Below the pieces are notes generated by a model that did no database searches, was not told the DNA's origin, and saw nothing but the letters and a program-made list of their open reading frames with translations. Position numbers and translations under genes: made by a program. Of a DNA stretch of 64,000 nt, positions 1 through 8,000 are shown piece by piece. The stretch is from contig NZ_PPAW01000047.1 of assembly GCF_002913225.1 (NCBI RefSeq), forward strand, positions 27,023 through 91,022. The letters run 5' to 3'. The first letter of the stretch is position 1. Each line of letters opens with the position of its first letter. This DNA is from Campylobacter concisus. Its GTDB lineage: Bacteria; Campylobacterota; Campylobacteria; Campylobacterales; Campylobacteraceae.

Positions 1-1
1 A

Positions 2-1624
2 ATGGTTGGAAGTTTTTATCTAAAAGGTAAAAACAAAGATATAAATATGGAAAATGTTGGTGTTGGTATTGTGTCAAAACTAATACCAATTACTTCGGCT
101 TTTTTGCTTTTGATAAAAGGTGATATAGATGCTACATCTGATCTACTAGCATTAGTTATTATTGTTATTGGCGCTGTTTTGGGTTATTATTGTAGGGCTT
201 CTAATGAAAGTGATGAAGCATATGAGGCCGAACGTCTTTTACATGATATAAAAAATAAAGAAAAGCGTAATAAGATGGTTGAGCTAGAGATCATGAATTT
301 AAGCTTAGAAAATGTATCTGAAAAGGACTATCTCACATCTTTTGATAATAGAGACTCTTTACTAAATAAGCTAGATGAGATGTGTAAAGCCATAGAAGAA
401 GAACAAGAGATTGTAGTTTATTATATAAATATAAGCCGTTTTAAAAATATAAACACATCCTATGGTCACGGAATCGGCGATAAAATTTTAAAAATGGTGG
501 CAAAGCGCATACGTGAAGCGTGCAATAGACAAGAATTCATAGCGAGGATAGGTGCTGACGAGTTTATCGTACTTTCAAATATGGAAGAAAATAGCCACAC
601 TAAGCGTATGAAATTTGGCTTGGAGCTACGAGAGACGATAGAAAAGCCTATGCAAGTAGATAAATATCACTTTTATCTTAAAAGTATCATAGGAATTTAT
701 GTTGTAAATAGAAAAAATATCACTGAACCTAGAGATATCATCAAAAGAGCTGATATGGCGATGTATTATGCCAAGAATAATCCAGCTTTAAACCCTATGG
801 TTTATAATAAAGATATAGATAGGGAAACATATAGAAATTCAGCTATCGAAATAGCTCTTAAAGGAGCAAATTTGCAAGAGGACTTTGAAATCTACTTTCA
901 GCCTATTGTTGATATGGAAAATCAAAAGATATCTTGCGCAGAAGCACTTTTGAGATGGCATTCAAAAGAATTTGGCTTAAAAGAGGCTGGCGAGTTTATG
1001 GAGATAGCTAGTTTAAATAGTGAAATTTTAAACGAAATTTGCACTCTTGCTGTCCTAAAATCAATAGAACAAGTCGTATCGTGGAGACAAAAGGGTATAA
1101 AGATACCAAAGATAAGTATAAATGTAGATCAGATACAAAGCACATCTGAAAAATTTGTAAGCGCCTTTATACTTGCTTTAAACTCACACCATCTAAATCC
1201 AAAGCAGTTTGAGCTTGAATTTAGCGAAGATATCTGGAAAAACGACCAAGAGACGCTTGATAAAATTTTCTCACTTTTAGAGAAAAATAGCATAGATATT
1301 TGTATAGATGACTTTGGATCTGGATATACGTCGTTTGTCTATATCAGAAAGTATAAGATCGACCGTATAAAGATAGCAAATGACTTTGTCGCTCAGTCTG
1401 TGATAAATAAAAAAGATATGCAAGTAGTCGCTGCTATCATAAATATAGCAAAATCAATGAAGCTAAAAGTAACAGCAAAAGGCGTGGAAAGCCACGAGAT
1501 AAAAGAGCTTTTAAAAGAGCTTAATTGTAATGAAATGCAAGGATATTTCTTATCTCGTCCGATGAGTGCGGAGGAGTTTGAGAATTCTTTAAGGCAGAAT
1601 TCTCACATGGTGGCTGATATTTAA
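2..1624 (+). CDS. GGDEF/EAL domain protein (5' end outside window)
   Basis: Cyclic-di-GMP turnover or receptor protein, probably membrane-bound. Visible order: two hydrophobic segments (about residues 17-36 and 47-63), a coiled-coil linker, a GGDEF domain (about 110-270) and an EAL domain (about 285-535). The GGDEF signature is altered to GADEF (about residue 184) and no RxxD inhibitory site precedes it, so cyclase activity is doubtful. The EAL domain keeps EALLRW (about 314), the paired aspartates in DDFGSGYTS (about 436) and the QGY glutamine, but the usual AEGVE motif reads AKGVE, which may weaken phosphodiesterase activity. The frame is open from the first base of the window and no ribosome-binding site can be seen, so further N-terminal membrane segments may lie outside. 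It ends 4 nt into the convergent small gene. Confidence 0.85.
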   Translation: MVGSFYLKGKNKDINMENVGVGIVSKLIPITSAFLLLIKGDIDATSDLLALVIIVIGAVLGYYCRASNESDEAYEAERLLHDIKNKEKRNKMVELEIMNLSLENVSEKDYLTSFDNRDSLLNKLDEMCKAIEEEQEIVVYYINISRFKNINTSYGHGIGDKILKMVAKRIREACNRQEFIARIGADEFIVLSNMEENSHTKRMKFGLELRETIEKPMQVDKYHFYLKSIIGIYVVNRKNITEPRDIIKRADMAMYYAKNNPALNPMVYNKDIDRETYRNSAIEIALKGANLQEDFEIYFQPIVDMENQKISCAEALLRWHSKEFGLKEAGEFMEIASLNSEILNEICTLAVLKSIEQVVSWRQKGIKIPKISINVDQIQSTSEKFVSAFILALNSHHLNPKQFELEFSEDIWKNDQETLDKIFSLLEKNSIDICIDDFGSGYTSFVYIRKYKIDRIKIANDFVAQSVINKKDMQVVAAIINIAKSMKLKVTAKGVESHEIKELLKELNCNEMQGYFLSRPMSAEEFENSLRQNSHMVADI

Positions 1625-1809
1625 ATTTCAGCCTTTATCTCTTCGTTTGATTTTACGACCATGCCTGAGCCATGTATCACGCTTGGGATACAGCTTGTGC
1701 AGATATCGACCTCTTCGCCGTTTTTGTGAGCGTGGATGAAAACTGCATTTTTATCATCGCTGCTTTTTAGTCCGCAAACGTTGCAAACTACTAGATCTTT
1801 CTCTCTCAT
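1621..1809 (-). CDS. small zinc-ribbon-like protein (62 aa)
   Basis: Short conserved-looking protein of unknown function. It has two CxxC knuckles, CNVC at residues 9-12 and CTSC at 37-40, separated by a histidine-containing segment (HAH), an arrangement that suggests one bound zinc ion. A good ribosome-binding site (AAGGAG, about 6 nt before the ATG) supports it as a real gene. Its stop codon overlaps that of the convergent GGDEF/EAL gene. No name can be given; a nucleic-acid-binding or metal-sensing role would be a guess. Confidence 0.7.
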   Translation of the reverse strand: MREKDLVVCNVCGLKSSDDKNAVFIHAHKNGEEVDICTSCIPSVIHGSGMVVKSNEEIKAEI

Positions 1810-1907
1810 CTTTTCTCCTTTGAAATTTTGGGTGATTTTACATCTTGTAAGCTTGCATTAAGATGATTTGGGTCAAGCTTGTCGCTTGAGCATTAATTGT
1901 TTTTTGT

Positions 1908-1913
1908 TATAAT
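1908..1913 (+). promoter_or_regulatory. -10 box upstream of dut
   Basis: A perfect TATAAT lies 25 nt before the dut ATG, with a T-rich stretch just upstream and no recognisable -35, as is usual for sigma-70 promoters in Campylobacter. Confidence 0.6.
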
Positions 1914-1938
1914 CATTTAAAATTTAAAAGGTTTAAAA

Positions 1939-2634
1939 ATGGATGAAAGAACTATTGTTTTAGAGATGTTAAAGATGCAACAAAGCCTAAATGACGAGAC
2001 AAACGGGCTTGGTTGGGAAAATGGCTATACAAATAAAAATAAACTCATAAGCTGGAGGCGCTGCATATATATGGAGTGCGCTGAGCTTATTGACAGCTTT
2101 GCTTGGAAGCACTGGAAGAGCATAGATGCCAAGACTGATGAGCAAAATTTACGTATCGAGGTTGTCGATATCTGGCACTTTATAATGAGCCTAGCACTAC
2201 AAATTTATAAGGCAAAGCAGCTTGGCGATGTTGAGACTTTGGCTGAGGATATCTGCCAGTCAAGCGGCTTTAGTGACTATTGCAAAGAGCCATTAAAGGT
2301 TGAAGATGAGAGTATTTATGAGATCATGAACGACGTTGAGATGCTTATACATGAGTGCAGCGGCTTTGACTATGATATCTTTGATATCTTTAAAATTTAT
2401 TTCTCAATGTCTTTAAAATGTGGCGTAAATTTATACTCGCTTTATGAGTGCTATATCGCTAAAAACGTGCTAAATCGCTTTCGCCAAAATAACGGCTACA
2501 AAGAGGGAAGTTATAAGAAAATTTGGAACGGACGTGAAGATAACGAAGTGATGAGCGAAATTTTATCAAATGGCGTTAGTAAGATAGATGAAATTTACGC
2601 CGCACTTGAGCGTGAGTACAAAAAGGTAAAATGA
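1939..2634 (+). CDS. dut: dUTP diphosphatase, dimeric all-alpha type
   Basis: Hydrolyses dUTP to dUMP and pyrophosphate, keeping uracil out of DNA and supplying dUMP for thymidylate synthesis. The 231-residue protein belongs to the all-alpha dimeric dUTPase/MazG-related family used by Campylobacter instead of the trimeric enzyme. Metal-binding motifs are visible: E46-C-A-E49 in the first helix pair and E74-V-V-D77 in the second, with the surrounding SWRR and FAWKHW sequences typical of the family. It is preceded by a TATAAT and an AAAGG ribosome-binding site, and its TGA overlaps the next ATG (ATGA), so the two genes are probably translated together. Confidence 0.92.
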   Translation: MDERTIVLEMLKMQQSLNDETNGLGWENGYTNKNKLISWRRCIYMECAELIDSFAWKHWKSIDAKTDEQNLRIEVVDIWHFIMSLALQIYKAKQLGDVETLAEDICQSSGFSDYCKEPLKVEDESIYEIMNDVEMLIHECSGFDYDIFDIFKIYFSMSLKCGVNLYSLYECYIAKNVLNRFRQNNGYKEGSYKKIWNGREDNEVMSEILSNGVSKIDEIYAALEREYKKVK

Positions 2635-3371
2635 TAAATCTTCTTCGCCTTGGCTTTAAAGACTTTTTTACAGCCAAATTTATAACGCTATCGATCTTGC
2701 CACTTTGTCTTAGCCTACTTTGCCTAGCTTGGCTTAGCGTCTGGGGAGGTGGCGAGATATTTGACTTTTTAAGTGACGGCGCTAAAAACGAAAATTTCGC
2801 CTTTTTAGAGTCAAACTCGACGCTATCTTTTATAGCTATTAAAATTTTAAGCTTTAGCGCTACAAAGTGGATAGTTAGCATACTTTTTTACGTCTTAAGC
2901 ACCTTTTTAACGATCATCATTAGCATCGTGATCGCCCTAATCGTAGCTGGCTTTTTAACACCAGTCGTGGCTAAAGAGATAAACAAAAGGCACTACAACT
3001 ACGTGCTTAAAAGCGAGGCTAGCACGGCTAGAGTGCTAAAGGTGATGATGGTTGAGATCATGAAATTTCTTGGAATCTTGCTCGTTTGCCTGCCACTTTT
3101 GTTTGTGCCAGTCTTAAATTTCTTCATCATAAACGTACCGTTTTTTTACATCTACTACAAACTTTTACTCATAGATGTTGGCTCAAACACACTTGATAGC
3201 GATAAATTTGAGTTAGCGTTGCTTGAAGGCGGCGGGGTTAAATTTATTGCTTTTACACTTTTATTTTATCTCATCTCGCTTGTGCCGCTTGTGGGATTAT
3301 TTTTTCAGCTTTATTTCGTGATAGTCTTGTCGCACCTCTTTTATCAAAGAGAGGCGCTTATAAAAATTTAG
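2631..3371 (+). CDS. EI24/CysZ-like integral membrane protein
   Basis: A 246-residue inner-membrane protein with several hydrophobic segments (about residues 15-38, 70-110, 140-170, 205-240) and the GFLTPVVAKEINKRHY-type stretch seen in EI24 (Pfam PF07264) proteins. CysZ of that family carries sulfate, but nothing here shows a substrate, so the role stays open. It starts inside the dut stop codon with a 4-nt ATGA overlap and ends at a perfect 11-bp hairpin that separates it from the convergent gene. Family placement is by sequence pattern only. Confidence 0.75.
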   Translation: MINLLRLGFKDFFTAKFITLSILPLCLSLLCLAWLSVWGGGEIFDFLSDGAKNENFAFLESNSTLSFIAIKILSFSATKWIVSILFYVLSTFLTIIISIVIALIVAGFLTPVVAKEINKRHYNYVLKSEASTARVLKVMMVEIMKFLGILLVCLPLLFVPVLNFFIINVPFFYIYYKLLLIDVGSNTLDSDKFELALLEGGGVKFIAFTLLFYLISLVPLVGLFFQLYFVIVLSHLFYQREALIKI

Positions 3372-3390
3372 AGCCAAAAGCTCTAAATTT
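3364..3390. terminator. bidirectional hairpin between convergent genes
   Basis: Perfect 11-bp inverted repeat AAATTTAGAGC / GCTCTAAATTT with a 5-nt loop. It overlaps the 3' ends of the EI24 gene and the convergent hypothetical gene, so it can serve both strands; A/T runs flank the stem on each side. Confidence 0.7.
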
Positions 3391-3910
3391 AAGCGTAGTA
3401 AGATACTTTTTTGCTCTCATCAAGCAAGGTATCAAATAACCTTTTTGTCGCATTTAGTAGATTTTTATTTGCATCATTTTTAGCTAAAAGTTCGTCAAAC
3501 ATTTTTAGCATATTGTCATTTATGAAATTTTTGTGATCCAGATCTTTTGCGTCAGGCAACATCTGCTTGATCTTGTTTGAAAGCTCACTTATGCTTTGGC
3601 TGCTACCTGCGATCTTGTCGCCCTCTTTGACATTTTTCATAAACTCATCAACCTGTGGGCGAATTTGCTTCATCGCTTCTTCGATCTCTTTAATGTCCTG
3701 CTCGTCTATGCCGTTGCCTTTGTAGGCAAACTCGTAGCCGTATTCATGAGTAAGAGTTAGACTTTTTTGGCTTGAAGTGCCATTTTTCTGGCTTGAAAAC
3801 TCTAAATTTTTGTTGTCATACATCGAAAAGCTTATCTCATCGCCTGAGCTAGTCTTCATCGAAAAGCTCATGTTGTTGTAGCTTCCTTGAGAGTAAAAAT
3901 TTGTTTGCAT
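3389..3910 (-). CDS. conserved hypothetical protein (173 aa)
   Basis: Soluble, acidic, helix-rich protein without a signal peptide or membrane segment. The N-terminal 70 residues are rich in serine, asparagine and phenylalanine (beta-like, repeating FS.. pattern). The rest is predicted helical with a DEQDIKEIEEAMKQI segment. The gene stands alone on this strand, with AAGGAT as ribosome-binding site, beside dut. I recall a Campylobacter-specific family in the same neighbourhood, sometimes annotated as a putative ATP/GTP-binding protein, but no P-loop is visible here, so that label is not supported. Confidence 0.7.
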   Translation of the reverse strand: MQTNFYSQGSYNNMSFSMKTSSGDEISFSMYDNKNLEFSSQKNGTSSQKSLTLTHEYGYEFAYKGNGIDEQDIKEIEEAMKQIRPQVDEFMKNVKEGDKIAGSSQSISELSNKIKQMLPDAKDLDHKNFINDNMLKMFDELLAKNDANKNLLNATKRLFDTLLDESKKVSYYA

Positions 3911-3994
3911 TTTTAAATCCTTTTGAGGCTAAATCGGCAAAATTTTAATTTCATAAAGCAAAATTTTGTAAAATGCGTCAAAAAAGGACGGGCG

Positions 3995-4363
3995 ATGTGT
4001 TGTTTTGGGACTAGGGTTTTTTTGCTGATGTTTATCACTGTTTTAAGCTTTGTTTTTGCTAGGCTATGGCCTGTTTTGCCAGTCGTTGGCTACTACTTTA
4101 TACTTGCAAATTTGCTTGCCATTTTGATGTTTTCACTATTTTTTAAAGGGCTTTTGCCAAGCTTCGTAAAAGTAAATGCGATCCACTACTTTTCGCTAAT
4201 CGGTGGCTTTTTGGGAGCATTTTTAACGATGCTTGTTTTTAAAAAAGTAGCAAATGATAAATTTAACCTAACCGAGCTCATTATCTTTTTGATCTGGGTT
4301 GTTATCTTGCTTGTTGTTATCTTTAAATTTCAAGCTATTCTTGACATTTTTAGGGGAATTTAG
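3995..4363 (+). CDS. small membrane protein, DUF1294-like
   Basis: A 122-residue membrane protein with four hydrophobic stretches. The pattern of a YF..ANLLA segment followed by a GG..GA...M..FKK segment and a final hydrophobic helix resembles DUF1294 proteins, whose function is unknown. The frame is open from 3923, but the ATG at 3995 is preferred because AAGGA lies just before it, whereas the upstream ATG has no ribosome-binding site and would add a non-hydrophobic basic extension. It abuts the next gene directly (stop then ATG), suggesting cotranscription. Confidence 0.65.
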   Translation: MCCFGTRVFLLMFITVLSFVFARLWPVLPVVGYYFILANLLAILMFSLFFKGLLPSFVKVNAIHYFSLIGGFLGAFLTMLVFKKVANDKFNLTELIIFLIWVVILLVVIFKFQAILDIFRGI

Positions 4364-4771
4364 ATGGATGAGAGGATAGTTAAATTTCTAAAAAAGATGC
4401 ACCTTGCAAGTGTCTGCGTCGTTGATGATGAGGGTCAGCCTTACGCTTTTAGCGCATTTTACGCCTTTGATGAGGTAAATTTTTGCCTTTTGCTAGCTAG
4501 CTGTGATGAGAGCTCTCATGTTAAATTTTTAAAAAACTCAAAGCTCGTTGCTGGCACCATTGCTCTTGATACAAAGATCGTTGGCAAGATAGAGGGCGTG
4601 CAGTTTCAAGGGGTGATGAGAGAGGCTAGCGAAAGTGAGCGAGAAATTTACTTTAAAAGATTTTTTTACGCAAAAGCGATGGATCCAAAAATTTGGTCTA
4701 TAAGCCTTGAAAAGGTTAAATTCACGAGCAATACTCTAGGTTTTGGCAAGAAAATTTTTTGGCAAAAGTAG
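4364..4771 (+). CDS. pyridoxamine-phosphate-oxidase-like flavin-binding protein
   Basis: A 135-residue protein of the split-barrel FMN-binding fold (putative pyridoxamine 5'-phosphate oxidase-like family). The start (residues 1-30: IVKFLKKMHLASVCVVDDEG, then a PYAFSAFYA strand) and the SSHVKFLKNSKLVAGTIA segment follow the usual pattern of these proteins, where a conserved serine/histidine pair sits near the flavin phosphate. Family members often bind FMN or haem and act in redox or stress functions; the substrate cannot be read from sequence. The start abuts the stop of the membrane-protein gene, so they probably share a transcript. Confidence 0.7.
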   Translation: MDERIVKFLKKMHLASVCVVDDEGQPYAFSAFYAFDEVNFCLLLASCDESSHVKFLKNSKLVAGTIALDTKIVGKIEGVQFQGVMREASESEREIYFKRFFYAKAMDPKIWSISLEKVKFTSNTLGFGKKIFWQK

Positions 4772-4821
4772 CTAAAAATCGCATAATATTTTCGTGTTAG
4801 CTTAAAAGATGCTCTTTCTTA

Positions 4822-4842
4822 AGGCGTTCAGAATAACGCTTT
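4822..4842 (+). terminator. weak hairpin after the flavin-protein gene
   Basis: AGGCGTT and AACGCTT arms around a 6-nt loop, followed by TTTTA. The stem is short and imperfect at its base. The 292-nt gap (4772-5063) otherwise holds a second small palindrome (CTATG-TGTAA-CATAG, about 4860) and the adhesin promoter. Confidence 0.4.
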
Positions 4843-5030
4843 TATGAAACGAAATATCTATGTGTAACATAGAATGTCTTAAATATTTTTTACATAAAAA
4901 TTACACTAAACACTATTTTTAGGTTAAATTAGATAAAAATATTAAAGCAGAATATAAGAATATTAAATAACTAAAAATAAGCTTAAATTTACCAAAATTT
5001 TACTTAATGCCGCTAGGCATAGTCTTATTA

Positions 5031-5036
5031 TATAAT
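5031..5036 (+). promoter_or_regulatory. -10 box of the adhesin gene
   Basis: A perfect TATAAT 27 nt before the ATG at 5064. A promoter here would place transcription start near 5043, downstream of the upstream in-frame ATG at 5007; this supports the 5064 start. Confidence 0.65.
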
Positions 5037-5063
5037 CGCGTAAAAAATACTAAGGAGAGTTTT

Positions 5064-8000
5064 ATGGCTAAAGAAGCTGGCGTAGTAAAATCATTGACAG
5101 GTAAGGCAGTCGCAGTTGATCAAAACGGAAACGAGAGAGAGCTAAAAGTTGGTGACATCGTTTATATGGGCGAGAGTGTCAAAACTAGCGATGCAGCCGA
5201 CAAAGTAACTATCGTTGCAAATAACGGCAAAGAGCTAACTGTACTAGGCAGTGACACGCTTTCTTTAAATCCAAATACGATAGGTGCTGAGGGCTTAGCT
5301 GATATAAGCGCTTTACAAAATGCTATTTTAAATGGTGGCGATCTAACAAAACTTGAAGAGACTGCTGCTGGTGGTAATGCTGCTGCTGGTGGTGGAGATG
5401 GCGTTAGCCTTGGCGAAGCTAGATTTGCTGAAGGCGGTCACTACTCAAATATCAATGAAACTTATAGAAATTTAACCGATACAAATAGAGCTTTTGCTTC
5501 ATACGATAGCCCAATAGGTGGTTATAGTGATGGAAATGCTAATGGTGGCGACTTGATCCCTCCAAAACCAAGTGTAAGTGTTGAATTTACAGAAGATAAG
5601 AATAACGATGGTTTTTTAACTTATACAGAAAATTTTGACAATAATGCCTCTTCTCATGATTTAAATACAAGTCCAGTAAAAATAACTGTAACGGATGTTG
5701 TCCCTGGTGATATCCTTCATATTACTCTAACAAAACCAGATGGCACAGTAACGCCTTTATCACCTATAACTATCAATGCTACTGATATAGTAAATAATAC
5801 TTTTACTAAAATCATCTCTGATATGCCAGTTGCTGAGGGTAAAATTTCAAAAGTAGATGCTTATGTTACTGATAGCGCAGATCCAAATACAATAAAAAGC
5901 AATGAAGCATCTGATAATGTTGAGCCAGATGTAAGACCGACTTTGACATTTACTGAAGATATTGGAATCGGTGCAAATATAGACACAAATAATCCTGGTA
6001 AAAACGATGGTGGTATAGATGATTTTGAAAATAGCCAAGATGGTAACTTTAGAAGCACAACTGTTGAAGTTACACTTCCAAAAGATGTTGTAGCAGGCGA
6101 TAAGGTTGTCATAACTTACACTGATCCACTAACTAAACAAGATACAACGAAAGAAGTGCCTCTTACGCAAGCAGATGTTGATAACCATAAGGTAAATACT
6201 GATCTTCCAGTATTCCCTGACGTATGGAACCATGCAAGCGCTCATGTTGTAGCTGCAGATGGCACACAAAAGAGTGCAGAGTCCGACAAAGATAGTGTAA
6301 TACCTATCGGTAGAAACATGGAGATAAAATTTATAGAGCAAGATACTCTTCATGAAATTTCAAGACAAGAGAGTATGGACGAGCATGAGGTAAATAAAAC
6401 AACAGCTCTTATAAGACTTCCAAACAAAATAGACAATGGTGATACACTCACACTTCATATAAATGAGCCTGGAAAAGCACCATATGATAGAAAATTCGCT
6501 ATACATATGGACGATAAAGGTGTTATAACTGGTATAACAGAGATTGGCAATGGCGGACAAAATTTCCCATTGACAAAAGAGAGCTTCAACCAATACTCGT
6601 TTAAAGTTCCAGGATTTGATCTAAGACACGGGCAAGACACCACTATCAAAGCTAGTATCACAAACATGAAACCAGGCAGACATGATACATATATAAATGA
6701 GCCAGAAGTTTCGGCTAGCTTAGAGCATGTAAAAGCACCTGAGGTTATCTTTGATGAGGCGCATAACTCAAAAACTATGAGCAGAAAAGATTCAGCTGCT
6801 GATGGTGATGAATTTAACACAACTGCAACAATCAAGATCCCTAAAAATGCAGTAGATGGCGATAGGATCGAAGTTAAGATCACTGAGCCACAGCTTGATG
6901 GCACAACTGAAGATAGAACGCTTAAATTTAATGTTCATAAAGATGCTTCAGGCGTTAAGATAACAGATGAGCATGACAATAATGTAGCAGTAAGCGACAA
7001 CGGCTTTCAAATTTCTCACGTTGGTACATTAACAGGAGCTGAGACTAAAATTTCAGCTACTATCATCGATAAAGACAATGTTCAAAGTGCTACTGGAACA
7101 AATAGTGTAAGCGTAACAGAGCTTGATGACTCTGGAATTTTCTTTGGTGAAGACATTGATGCTAATACATCTATCACAAGAGAAGAGAGTATGAAAGATC
7201 ATTATCTTCATAAGGAAAAAGGTGATCTTCATGAGACAGATGATTATCTTCATAAGACAGATCTAAAAGTAAAAGTGCCAAATAATGTGATAACTGACGA
7301 CAAGATGATACTTGAGGTTAAAGCTGATGGCAACACAACTTTAAAAAAAGAATTTACTATCACAAGAAATGGCAATAGCATTACTCTAACAGATGGCACT
7401 GATACTATAACAGCTGATAGTGATAATAAAATCACAGTACCAGGCATAGTAATAGGCGAAGGTAAAAACACTGAGGCTCAGGCAACATTTACAGATGCTA
7501 AAGGTTTTGCAAAAACCATAGTAACAAACCACGCTACTCTTGAAAATCTTCACGATGATATGACTGTTATATTTAAAGAAGATAAAGACTTTAATGGAAT
7601 TCTAAATAGAGATGAAGCAAATTCAGATGGTGTTTTAGATAAAACCACGGCTACCATAAAACTACCAAGCAATGTTGTAGATGGTGACATACTAAAGATA
7701 ACTACAAGCATAGAAAATGGCACACCAACTACTACAAGTCATACTATCCACAAAGACGCTCATGGCAATATCACAGTAGATGGTCCAAATGTAGTTGGTG
7801 TAGTTGGCAATAAAGCTGTTGAGTATACTGTGCCGCTTGAGGAAGATAAAACAAGCAAGGTAAGTGCAACAGTTAGCGATGCAACAGGCGTTGATAAGGT
7901 AGAAGCTGGTAGTGATATCACACTTGATGCTGATGGCAATGGCAATGGCACAAAATTCTATGTGCTTATTGATGAAGACAATGATAGAAATGGCAAGCTA

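Noticed and set aside
4860..4880. CTATG-TGTAA-CATAG palindrome upstream of the adhesin as an operator
   Set aside because: Too short and AT-rich to distinguish from chance, and about 160 nt from the promoter.
5007..5063. Upstream start adding 19 residues to the adhesin
   Set aside because: A TATAAT at 5031-5036 lies after that ATG and the strong ribosome-binding site is at 5064; the retention module also begins at 5064.
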